46,378 nucleotides of DNA, taken from positions 1-46,378 of the forward strand of contig CAAEUZ010000026.1 of NCBI GenBank assembly GCA_900759385.1, in the 5' to 3' direction. This DNA comes from an uncultured Oscillospiraceae bacterium. GTDB taxonomy: Bacteria; Bacillota; Clostridia; Oscillospirales; Oscillospiraceae. The notes under the pieces were generated by a model. It made no database searches. It saw only the letters and a list, made by a program, of their open reading frames with translations, and was not told where the DNA came from. Below are positions 15,844 to 22,774 of this stretch, piece by piece. The position numbers and the translations under genes are program-made. The stretch's first letter is position 1; every line of letters starts with the position of its first letter.

Positions 15844-17223
15844 ATGAACCACCTTGGAATCGAAATCCCCGTCAAAAACCTGCCGGAGCTCGACCCCGGC
15901 TTCATCCCCCTGGGCAAATTTTTCACCGCCTTTCTCCGCGGAGCCTCCCGGCCCGTCTCGCTGGCCGTGGAGCGCGCCGGCGGAGAAGTAGCGGTGTACA
16001 ACACCTTCATCCACGGCACACCGGAGATGTACGAGGCGGACAAGTACTACATTGACCGCCTGGTAAAGATGCTTCTCTGGATGAAGGGCGGCTTCAAGGT
16101 CTATATAAGCGGCAGCGAGGCCATGTACGAGGCCGTAAAGGACGCCTATCGCCCCGGCGGCTCGCGCGAGTTTGACGCGGACTTCATGGCCAATGTCTAC
16201 GAGCGCCCCTTCGAGGTGGTGCTCTGCGACGCCGTGCCCGCCGAGTACAGCAATCCGCAGGCCGTGGGCCGCCACATGGACGGCTGCCGCATCGGCTTCG
16301 ACGCCGGCGGAAGCGACCGCAAGGTCAGCGCGGTCATCGACGGCGAGAGCGTATTCTCCGAGGAGGTCGTGTGGTATCCCAAGGTCACCGAGGACCCCGA
16401 CTACCACTACGAGGGCATAGTCTCCGCTCTCAAGGCCGCGGCGGAGCACCTGCCCCGCGTGGACGCCGTGGGCGTCTCCAGCGCCGGCATCTATATAAAT
16501 AACCGCACCATGGTGGCGTCGCTGTTTCTCAAGGTGCCCAAGGAGCTCTTTGACGAGAAGGTCAAGGACATCTATATCCGCGCCATCACGGACACCTTCG
16601 GCGACGTACCCTATGTCGTGGCCAATGACGGCGACGTATCCGCCCTGGCGGGCGCGATGAGCCTGGGCGAGAACAACATCCTCGGCATAGCCATGGGCAC
16701 CAGCGAGGCGGTCGGCTACGTGGACGAAAACGGCAACGTAACCGGCTGGCTCAACGAGCTCGCCTTCGCCCCCGTGGACGCCAATCCCGAGGCCATGGCC
16801 GACGAGTGGTCGGGCGACATCGGCTGCGGCGTGAAGTACTTCTCCCAGGACGGCGTCATCAAGCTCGCCCCACGCGCGGGCATCGAGCTGAATGGGGACG
16901 ACGCTCCCGCGCAGAAGCTCAAGGCCGTGCAGGCTCTCATGGAGTCCGGCGACAGCCGCGCCGAGGCCGTATACCGCTCCATCGGCGTCTATCTGGGTCA
17001 CACCCTGGCCTTCTACCACAGCTTCTACGGTCTCAAATACGTCCTGCTCCTGGGCCGCGTCATGTCCGGCAGGGGCGGCGACATCATCCTCGACACCTGC
17101 AAGGCCGTGCTCGCGGAGGAGTACCCGGAGGTTGCGGACAAGATAGTCCCCACCCTCCCCGACGAGAAGGCCCGCCGCGTCGGCCAGTCCGTCGCCGCCG
17201 CCTCCCTGCCGGAGATAAAATGA
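15844..17223 (+). CDS. ROK-like sugar kinase with long N-terminal extension (probable GlcNAc/ManNAc kinase)
   Basis: A 459-residue protein, much longer than standard ROK kinases (about 300). Residues 1-145 are an unrecognised extension. Then come the ATPase-type blocks: phosphate loop GFDAGGSDRKVSAVIDG (about 157-173), a VGVSSAGIYINNRT segment, the catalytic-Asp-like VVANDGDVSALAGAM near 260, GIAMGTSEAVGYVDENG near 282, and a C-terminal LLLGRVMSGRGGDIILD stretch. The usual ROK zinc motif (H-x-C-x-C) is not seen. It is divergent from the epimerase and shares the TGAAAA palindrome. Phosphorylating GlcNAc would complete the path to NagA. The substrate is inferred only from context. Confidence 0.75.
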   Translation: MNHLGIEIPVKNLPELDPGFIPLGKFFTAFLRGASRPVSLAVERAGGEVAVYNTFIHGTPEMYEADKYYIDRLVKMLLWMKGGFKVYISGSEAMYEAVKDAYRPGGSREFDADFMANVYERPFEVVLCDAVPAEYSNPQAVGRHMDGCRIGFDAGGSDRKVSAVIDGESVFSEEVVWYPKVTEDPDYHYEGIVSALKAAAEHLPRVDAVGVSSAGIYINNRTMVASLFLKVPKELFDEKVKDIYIRAITDTFGDVPYVVANDGDVSALAGAMSLGENNILGIAMGTSEAVGYVDENGNVTGWLNELAFAPVDANPEAMADEWSGDIGCGVKYFSQDGVIKLAPRAGIELNGDDAPAQKLKAVQALMESGDSRAEAVYRSIGVYLGHTLAFYHSFYGLKYVLLLGRVMSGRGGDIILDTCKAVLAEEYPEVADKIVPTLPDEKARRVGQSVAAASLPEIK

Positions 17224-17255
17224 AAAAAGCTGCGGTGTGAAAGGAGGCTGAGCGC

Positions 17256-17876
17256 ATGCGCGGCATATTTGACCCGCAAAAGGGCTTTTGGCGCGTGACC
17301 GGCAAGCTGGTTGACATGGTGCTGCTGAGCCTGTTCTGGGTGGCCTGTTCCCTGCCGGTCTTCACCCTCGGCCCCGCCACCGCCGCGCTGTACAAGACCG
17401 CGGTGCGCTGCATCAGGGGCGACGAACCGGGCAGCTGGGGAATGTTCTTCCGCACCTTCAGGGAGAACTTCAGGGTCGGCGCCCTGGCCAGCCTCATAGT
17501 GGCCGCCGTCGCCGCGGTCCTGGTCTTCCTGCACGGCCTGGCCTACAGCGCGGCGGCCCAGGGAGGCCCCTGGGCGGTGTTCTATTACTGCTACACCTTT
17601 GTGCTGCTGTTCCCGCTCGGGGCGGCCTGCTACCTCTTCCCCGTCCTGTCCCGCTTTGAGATGGGCGTGGGCGCGCTGGTCTCCAACTGCGTAAAGCTGG
17701 CCATGGTCCACCTGCCCAGCACTGCGGCCATGGCCGTGTGGCTCTGGCTGGCCCAGACGGTTTTCCTCCGCTGGCCCGTCACTTTCATCGTCATTCCCTC
17801 CCTCACCGCGCTGTTCCAGTCCCTCTTCCTCGAGCGCATCTTCGCCCCCTATATGGAACAGGACGACGGCGCATAA
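17256..17876 (+). CDS. YesL/DUF624-family membrane protein
   Basis: A 206-residue integral membrane protein with about five helices. The N-terminus (GIFDPQKGFWRVTGKLVDMV, then SLPVFTLGPATAALYKTAV) is the hallmark of the YesL (DUF624) family, commonly encoded beside CUT1 sugar ABC transporters in Bacillota. Its biochemical role is unknown. A GAAAGGAGG ribosome site precedes the ATG, 32 bp after the kinase stop, and a strong terminator follows. It is the last gene before the element's right end. Confidence 0.85.
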   Translation: MRGIFDPQKGFWRVTGKLVDMVLLSLFWVACSLPVFTLGPATAALYKTAVRCIRGDEPGSWGMFFRTFRENFRVGALASLIVAAVAAVLVFLHGLAYSAAAQGGPWAVFYYCYTFVLLFPLGAACYLFPVLSRFEMGVGALVSNCVKLAMVHLPSTAAMAVWLWLAQTVFLRWPVTFIVIPSLTALFQSLFLERIFAPYMEQDDGA

Positions 17877-17890
17877 TCAAGATAACAGCA

Positions 17891-17920
17891 ACGGCACCCC
17901 TTTGCGGGGTGCCGTTTTTT
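17891..17920 (+). terminator. Rho-independent terminator of the kinase-YesL transcript
   Basis: A perfect 10-bp stem (ACGGCACCCC / GGGGTGCCGT) with loop TTTGC is followed by a run of seven T (17914-17920). The 120 bp between it and the element end holds a GC-rich palindrome near 17995-18008 but no gene. Confidence 0.9.
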
Positions 17921-18018
17921 ATATTGCGGTGCGCTGCACTCTCCTCTCTGCACCTGTCCGGTCACGGTCAATGAGCGGGCGGAATACCGGGGAGGCCCGC
18001 CGCGGCGGGTTTTCCCGT

Positions 18019-18044
18019 GTTGTCCCTATTATATCTCACTCACA
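18019..18044 (-). other. Element end / attachment half-site next to spoIVB 5' segment
   Basis: The crossover TG is the last two bases of the final spoIVB ATG codon (18044-18043). The first element bases supply TGA, the stop codon that ends the unspliced protein. Inward from the TG the arm has GAGTG at positions 2-6 and GGGACAA at 17-23, mirroring the left end at identical distances. A TATAAT hexamer lies at 18033-18028 (minus strand). Confidence 0.8.
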
Positions 18045-18918
18045 TCCCCTGCACTATGCCACCGGTGGCCTCGAGCAGCTCCGGATCGCTCACCGTCACC
18101 AGCAGGCGGTCTCCGCCAGAGTCGGCGCGGCTGATCTCAACGGCATACTCCCGCACCTCGCTGCCTGATACGTTGGCCAGGATGGTCGCCGGGCCCTCCT
18201 CTATCTCGTCAGGGTCGGCCACGGGCAGGGCATCGCCGTCAAAACCGCCGTTGGAGGTGCCGAATATGCCCTGCGGCGTATTCGCGTCCACCGTACCTAT
18301 GCTGCTGGAGGCGTCATAGCTGCCGTGGAGCTCGCCGGCCTTGCCGCGCTCGCCGCGCAGCACGTCGGACACGGTGGCCTCGCTGATGCTGCCCTCGCTG
18401 ATTGGCAGCAGCACTCCGGTGTCCGCATCGTTGATGCTGTGCCCCAGCGCGCCATATTCGCCCGTGGACGGGTCATAATAAGTCACGGTACCTATGCCGG
18501 ACACACTTCCGCGCAGCCACAGACCCATGCGCCAGACGCCGTCCGCGTCCTGCGCCGGCGTCAGTGTGAGCTGAAGCGTTTTTTCGTCACGCAGCACCGT
18601 CAGCTCCACGTCGCTGCCGTCGAGCTCGCCCAGGGCCCGGTTGAAGTCCTCCGCGTTCGTCACGTCGGTCGAGCCGACGCGCACTATGATGTCGCCGGGC
18701 AGCACGCCCGCCTCCGCCGCCGGCGCCGCCTCGCCCGACTCAGTCTGCACCTTGCTGAGCGACGCCACCAGCAGGCCGTCGGTCTCCGCCTCTATCCCGA
18801 CCGCGCGCCCCACCGGCACCAGGTCCTGCGCCAGAGCCCCCACCGGAAGTGTCAGCGCAAACGCCAGCGCCAGCACCGGCACGGCCCGCGCCAGGCGCCG
18901 CCCGTGTAAATTCTTCAT
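18040..18918 (-). CDS. spoIVB: SpoIVB N-terminal segment (split gene, PDZ and protease part)
   Basis: 292 codons plus stop. The likely start is the ATG at 18918 (MKNLHGRR), 6 bases after a GGGGGG stretch; an in-frame ATG at 18936 is less likely. A signal/anchor helix (AVPVLALAFALTLPVGALA) is followed by a PDZ domain (EAGVLPGDIIVRVGSTDVTN) and the S55 peptidase domain with the catalytic-His segment YGALGHSIND, ending TGGIVQGM then TGA. The product therefore lacks the catalytic serine and should be inactive. Joined to 1432-1307 it gives a 333-residue SpoIVB with an intact GMSGSPI site. SpoIVB is secreted from the forespore and cleaves SpoIVFA to release pro-sigma-K processing. Confidence 0.94.
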   Translation of the reverse strand: MKNLHGRRLARAVPVLALAFALTLPVGALAQDLVPVGRAVGIEAETDGLLVASLSKVQTESGEAAPAAEAGVLPGDIIVRVGSTDVTNAEDFNRALGELDGSDVELTVLRDEKTLQLTLTPAQDADGVWRMGLWLRGSVSGIGTVTYYDPSTGEYGALGHSINDADTGVLLPISEGSISEATVSDVLRGERGKAGELHGSYDASSSIGTVDANTPQGIFGTSNGGFDGDALPVADPDEIEEGPATILANVSGSEVREYAVEISRADSGGDRLLVTVSDPELLEATGGIVQGM

Positions 18919-18969
18919 CTGCATCCCCCCGCTCAAAAAATTTCATCGCCGATTTTCATCGGCCTATTT

Positions 18970-19000
18970 CATTATGTGCCGGGCGCGGAATTTTAAATGC
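18970..19000 (-). promoter_or_regulatory. Possible forespore (sigma-G/F-type) promoter of spoIVB
   Basis: On the minus strand GCATTT (19000-18995) and CATAATG (18976-18970) lie 18 bp apart, about 50 bp before the start codon. They resemble the sigma-G pattern (-35 ATA-like, -10 CATA-T-). The match is partial, and spoIVB is known to be sigma-F/G-dependent in Bacillus, so this is suggestive only. Confidence 0.3.
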
Positions 19001-19100
19001 GGTTATTTAATGCACGATTGCCTTTGTGGCCGGACAGCGCGCCGCGGCGCGCTGTTTTGACCCGTTCCAAATTAATCCGCAGCAAATTTTTCTTTTATAA

Positions 19101-19132
19101 GGCAAAAGCCGCCCCGGATAAGCCGGGGCGGC
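19101..19132 (-). terminator. Terminator of the CDF transporter gene
   Basis: A 10-bp perfect stem (GCCGCCCCGG / CCGGGGCGGC) with a 5-base loop; on the minus strand it is followed by TTTTGCC. It lies 10 bp beyond the CDF stop codon. Confidence 0.8.
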
Positions 19133-19142
19133 CTCGCAGCGT

Positions 19143-20309
19143 TCAGACGAACGGCCTGTCGATATGCACCTTGGGGTGGGAGTTCTCCCACAGGGAATGT
19201 ACCAGCGTCTCCAGCGCGCTCCTGGCCTCGTCCTCCGTGAGGGGACTGTCGTTGGGGAGCACGGCGTCGAATATGACGTTCGTGTGCGTGGGGCCGTCCA
19301 CGATGCGGAAGTCGTGTATGCTGATGCCATATCCCAGCCCATCAACGGCCTCGATGAGCTCGTCGCGCATCCTGCCGGTCTTGGTGTCGTCCGTGCTGAC
19401 GGGGTCCATGTGTATGACGGCGCTGCAGCCCAGTTCGCGCTGCAGCTCGTACTCGGCCGTGTCAATGGCATCGTGCAGCTCGTATATGTCGCCGTCGCCC
19501 GGCACTTCCGCGTGCAGGGAGACCATCAGGCGGCCGGGGCCGTAGTCGTGGACTATGAGGTCGTGGACATTGAGCACCTCGGGGTGGGCCATGACTATAT
19601 CCACTATCCTCTGCACAAGTTCCGGGTCGGGCGCGCTGCCCAGCAGCGGGCTGAGCGTATCCCGCGCCGCCGAGAAACCGGAGTAGATGATGAAGAGCGC
19701 CACCACCGCGCCGCTCCAGCCGTCGATGTTCACGCCGGTGAAGCGGGCCACCAGCATGGAGATGAGGACGACGAGCGTCGCTATGCAGTCGCTCAGCGAA
19801 TCGGCAGCCGTCGCACTCATGCCGGGGGAGTTAATCTTCTTGCCCACCGCACGGTTATAGAGGAACATATACCCCTTGACGCAGATGGAGGCCACCAGGA
19901 TGAGCATGGGCAGCAGTGAGGCGTCTATCTCCTCCGGCGAGCGTATCTTGTCGATGGACTCCAGCCCCAGCTGCACGCCCACCACGATAATGATCAGCGA
20001 CACGGCCAGGCCGGACAGGTACTCAATGCGCCCGTGCCCAAAGGGGTGGCCGGGGTCCGGCTTCTTTGACGCCATGCGGAAGCCCAGCAGCGTTATAACG
20101 CTGGAACCGGCGTCGGACAGGTTGTTGAAAGCGTCCGCCGTCACGGCGATGGAACCTGCCAGCGTACCGGCGATGTACTTGCCCGCGAAGAGCAGAATAT
20201 TCAGGAAAATACCCGTCAGCGAGCACAGCATGCCGTACGCCTTGCGCACGGCGGGATTGGTCACATCGCCGCGGTTTTTGATGAAAATTTTGGACAGTAG
20301 TGTTATCAC
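19143..20309 (-). CDS. Cation diffusion facilitator transporter (Mn-type signature)
   Basis: A 388-residue CDF-family metal/proton antiporter of the cytoplasmic membrane with six helices. The metal site in helix 2 is N-x3-D (DAFNNLSDAGSS) and in helix 5 D-x3-D (AADSLSDC), a pattern associated with manganese rather than zinc CDFs (which have H-x3-D). HPFGHGRIEYLSGL and the loop KKINSPGMSATAADS are typical. A cytoplasmic C-terminal domain (about 215-385) is longer than usual and contains VHDLIVHDYGPGRLMVSLHAEV. The start is a GTG with only a weak GGTGG upstream. Confidence 0.88.
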   Translation of the reverse strand: MITLLSKIFIKNRGDVTNPAVRKAYGMLCSLTGIFLNILLFAGKYIAGTLAGSIAVTADAFNNLSDAGSSVITLLGFRMASKKPDPGHPFGHGRIEYLSGLAVSLIIIVVGVQLGLESIDKIRSPEEIDASLLPMLILVASICVKGYMFLYNRAVGKKINSPGMSATAADSLSDCIATLVVLISMLVARFTGVNIDGWSGAVVALFIIYSGFSAARDTLSPLLGSAPDPELVQRIVDIVMAHPEVLNVHDLIVHDYGPGRLMVSLHAEVPGDGDIYELHDAIDTAEYELQRELGCSAVIHMDPVSTDDTKTGRMRDELIEAVDGLGYGISIHDFRIVDGPTHTNVIFDAVLPNDSPLTEDEARSALETLVHSLWENSHPKVHIDRPFV

Positions 20310-20331
20310 GTGCTAACCACCTAAACACGAC

Positions 20332-20361
20332 GATACGGCTCCCCGTCCGGGGAACCGTATC
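20332..20361. other. Hairpin in the mrp-CDF gap
   Basis: A 13-bp stem with one mismatch (GATACGGCTCCCC / GGGGAACCGTATC) lies in the 105-bp gap. A second GC-rich stem (GGCCGGG/CCCGGCC) is nearer the mrp stop. Neither has a clear U-tract. They may end the mrp transcript or form the CDF leader. Confidence 0.4.
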
Positions 20362-20414
20362 ACGGAATAATCAAGTTTTCAGGCCCGGCCGGGGCTTTCC
20401 CGGCCAGCCGCGGC

Positions 20415-21242
20415 TTACATCCTCTCGATGTAGTCGGCCAGCTCTTTGAGCTCGGGCACCTCGACGGTCTCGATCCTGCCGGCGTCGCAGGCGGCGGCGA
20501 ACTCGTGGTTGATGGGCAGCTTGGCGACGTGGGGGATGCCGAACCTGGCGGCAGTCTCGTCTATATGGCTCTCGCCGAAGATGCTGTGCGCCTTGCCGCA
20601 GTCGGGACAGACATAGTAGCTCATGTTCTCCACCAGGCCCACGACGGGCTTGCTCATCATGCCGGCCATGTTAACGGCCTTCTCGACTATCATGCCCACC
20701 AGCTCCTGAGGGCTGGTGACCACGACCACGCCGTTGACGGGCAGGCTCTGGAACACGGTCAGGGGCACGTCGCCCGTTCCGGGAGGCATATCGACGAACA
20801 TGTAGTCCACGTTGTCCCAGATAACGTCCGTCCAGAACTGTTCCACGGCGCCGGCGATGATGGGCCCGCGCCAGACCACGGGGTCGGTGGTGTGGGGCAG
20901 CAGCAGGTTCATGCTCATCATCTGGATGCCGCCCATGCTCTGGCAGGGCAGGATGAAGTCCTCACCGCCGCGGGCGGGACCCTCCACGCCGAACATCTGC
21001 GGCACGCTGGGGCCGGTCACGTCCGCGTCCAGCACAGCGGCGCGGTGGCCGCGGCGCTGCATCTCGCAGGCGAGCAGGCCGGTGACGAGGCTCTTGCCCA
21101 CGCCGCCCTTGCCGCTGACAACGGCGATCACGCGGCCCACGCTGCTGCCCTCGTGCAGCTGCTTGAGGAAGCTCTGGGGCGCGGTACGGCTGGAGCAGTT
21201 TTCGCCGCAGGAGGAGCAGTCGTTGTTGCAGTTAGTGCTCAT
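20415..21242 (-). CDS. Mrp/NBP35-family iron-sulfur cluster carrier ATPase
   Basis: A 275-residue P-loop ATPase. An N-terminal Cys-rich stretch (NCNNDCSSCGENCSS) resembles the NBP35-type Fe-S motif. The deviant Walker A is VVSGKGGVGKS (about 40-50), followed by LDADVTGPSVPQMFG and FVDMPPGTGD. The CPxC-like pair YYVCPDCGKAHSIFG (about 210-225) bridges a cluster in the dimer. It is cytoplasmic and predicted to bind and hand over Fe-S clusters. A short AT-rich gap separates it from the peptidase gene at its 5' side. Normal length, no oddities. Confidence 0.93.
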   Translation of the reverse strand: MSTNCNNDCSSCGENCSSRTAPQSFLKQLHEGSSVGRVIAVVSGKGGVGKSLVTGLLACEMQRRGHRAAVLDADVTGPSVPQMFGVEGPARGGEDFILPCQSMGGIQMMSMNLLLPHTTDPVVWRGPIIAGAVEQFWTDVIWDNVDYMFVDMPPGTGDVPLTVFQSLPVNGVVVVTSPQELVGMIVEKAVNMAGMMSKPVVGLVENMSYYVCPDCGKAHSIFGESHIDETAARFGIPHVAKLPINHEFAAACDAGRIETVEVPELKELADYIERM

Positions 21243-21319
21243 TTCATTTAACCTCTTTCGTGTACGGAATTTACCGCAAAAAACTCAATGCGTATATTAT
21301 ATCCCAACTCGCAATAAAG

Positions 21320-22591
21320 TCAAGACGCCGCGCACCAGGCGGCCAGCTCGGCGCAGATTGCCGCCACGGCGGCGCTTATGCCGTCCAGCTGTTCCAGCGG
21401 CAGCGGGCTGGCGCCCAGGCCGCACTCCACCGTGAAGGCGGGGATATCCAGCGTGTCTATGGCCCAGTCCTTGTACCCGGCGTTGGAGCTCTCGTCCGGC
21501 ACCGTGTCCAGGGCATATCCGCTCGCGGCGGCAAGCTTTTCCGCCAGCGGCGCGGCCCCCTCCGGAGCGTAGCTGTGATACTGCCAGTAGATAACCTCCC
21601 CCTGCGTGTGCAGCGCCAGGACGGTCTTCGGCATCAGCTGCCGCGTGAGGGTGTAGAGTGCTCGGGCCTCGCTCGCCGCCAGCGGCGCGCTGCCCACATA
21701 GTCGCGCGGGGCGGGCGTGACCCAGCCCTGGGCATATTTTATCTCCCGCGCCGCCTCCCAATCCGCCGGGTACTGCAAATTCAGGTCCGTGCCGCGTATA
21801 TTGGCCTTCCAGCCGTCCGGGTAGGGCACGGACGGGTAGTCGGCGGCTATCTCCCGCGCGCGTTCGGCGTAGTAGCCCTCCTCCAGCGCCCCGGTGACGA
21901 GGTCCACTCCGTCCGGGTTCACCAGCGGCACGAAACAGAGCCGCGTCTTCGCGTAAAGTTCCCGGGCCCGCTCCTCCCCCGCGGCGTATCCGGCTGCGAG
22001 CGAAGAGGCATACCTCAACAGGGCCGGGGCGGTTATCCACTCGTTGGCGTGGTGTGCCGCGGTCAGCAGCGCCGCGTTGGGCCCCTCGCCGAAGAGCAGG
22101 CAGCGCAGCGGCTTCCCCATCGAGCTGCGGCCGAAGGTGGCAGGCTGCAAAAACGGGTACCTGGCCGTGAGCGCGCGCAGGCTCTGCCCGTTTGCATACG
22201 AGCTCCAGGCCAGCGCGGGCACGGCGTCAAATGGCAGCGGCACGGTGATGCGCTGACCCGCGCGCGGCGCGAGCAGGTCCAGGCCGGGGTTGGCCGTCTC
22301 CACAGCGGCCAGGCCCGCGCCCAGGCTCTCCGCCGCCTGGGCGAAGCTCTCGCCGCGGCGCATGGCATAGGTCACGTGCGCGGCCGTGTAGGGCTCGAGC
22401 GCGTGCCAGACGGCGCTGCCCGCCTCACCCGTGGGCGGGAGCGCATGGGCGCGCTGGAATTCCAGCAGCGCCAGGCGGGTCTGCGCCCCGAAGCAGCCGT
22501 CCACCTCCACCACGACGCCGAGCGCGCGCGACAGCGCCAGCTGCAGGATATCCACCAGCGCCCCGCGCGACCCGCGCTTTAAAACCATCAT
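21320..22591 (-). CDS. Peptidoglycan-binding/LysM M14 carboxypeptidase (gamma-D-Glu-meso-DAP endopeptidase type)
   Basis: A 423-residue protein in three parts: a peptidoglycan-binding domain (about 1-70; LKRGSRGALVDILQLAL, VDGCFGAQTRLALLEFQ), a LysM domain (about 72-118; YAMRRGESFAQAAESLG ... GQRITVP), and an M14 zinc peptidase domain. The M14 motifs are AAHHANEW (H-x-x-E), LVNPDGVDLV, RGTDLNLQYP, a His at VLALHTQGE and the catalytic Glu in FTVECG. The ATG at 22591 is preferred because GGAAGGGG lies just before it. Related LysM-M14 enzymes cut spore or cell-wall peptide stems. No signal peptide is seen, which suggests action inside the mother cell or non-classical export. Confidence 0.85.
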   Translation of the reverse strand: MMVLKRGSRGALVDILQLALSRALGVVVEVDGCFGAQTRLALLEFQRAHALPPTGEAGSAVWHALEPYTAAHVTYAMRRGESFAQAAESLGAGLAAVETANPGLDLLAPRAGQRITVPLPFDAVPALAWSSYANGQSLRALTARYPFLQPATFGRSSMGKPLRCLLFGEGPNAALLTAAHHANEWITAPALLRYASSLAAGYAAGEERARELYAKTRLCFVPLVNPDGVDLVTGALEEGYYAERAREIAADYPSVPYPDGWKANIRGTDLNLQYPADWEAAREIKYAQGWVTPAPRDYVGSAPLAASEARALYTLTRQLMPKTVLALHTQGEVIYWQYHSYAPEGAAPLAEKLAAASGYALDTVPDESSNAGYKDWAIDTLDIPAFTVECGLGASPLPLEQLDGISAAVAAICAELAAWCAAS

Positions 22592-22673
22592 GCCACCAGC
22601 CCCTTCCGCCAAGTCCCCATAAGCCTATGCCGGAGCTGGCGGAAAGATTCCGCCCGCTCCGGGGCCCGGCACG

Positions 22674-22705
22674 AAAAAGGGAAGGCCCGCGGCGGGGCCT
22701 TCCCT
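22674..22705 (-). terminator. Terminator of cstA
   Basis: An 11-bp stem (AGGGAAGGCCC / GGGCCTTCCCT) with a 6-base loop; on the minus strand it is followed by TTTTT. It lies about 70 bp beyond the cstA stop. The gap also holds a second inverted repeat of CCCGCCG type near 22713-22740. Confidence 0.8.
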
Positions 22706-22774
22706 CTCGTTTCCCGCCGCGGTCTATGGTCCACGGCGGGCACTGTTCAGTTATGTACGGGCTCTGAGGCCTGC

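Larger units (their letters stand above)
1435..18044. mobile_element. 16.6-kb intervening element splitting spoIVB, carrying three serine recombinases and a sialic acid operon
   Basis: This is the DNA between the two spoIVB halves, bounded by the TG crossover at each end and by inverted arms. Contents, right to left: kinase and YesL-type gene (plus strand), epimerase, RpiR regulator, ABC binding protein and permeases, NanQ, NanA, NagB, NagA, a terminator, a small unknown protein and three large serine recombinases ending 8 bp from the left junction. No capsid, tail, conjugation or replication genes are present, so it is a compact skin-like element rather than a prophage or ICE. In-frame repair of spoIVB on excision is visible in the sequence. 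That excision really happens, and when, is inference. Confidence 0.88.

Noticed and set aside
15745..17019. 424-codon minus-strand frame opposite the kinase
   Set aside because: The plus frame has a ribosome site, promoter and kinase motifs; the minus frame has a biased composition and no recognisable domain. It could still be covered by antisense RNA from the circle-junction promoter.
1435..18044. Element as prophage or conjugative element
   Set aside because: No capsid, portal, terminase, tail, lysis, relaxase or type IV secretion genes lie between the ends.
1431..18045. A 5-bp direct repeat GTGAG near both junctions as the recombination core
   Set aside because: Aligning the ends on GTGAG gives GGG ATG TGA GCG, keeping a stop codon, and does not centre the inverted arms. 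The TG dinucleotide restores the frame and centres the arms.
18040..18918. spoIVB as an ordinary decayed pseudogene
   Set aside because: Both parts are free of frameshifts, no codon is missing at the joint, the C-terminal 41 codons are perfectly conserved in pattern, and intact recombinases and paired att arms are present.
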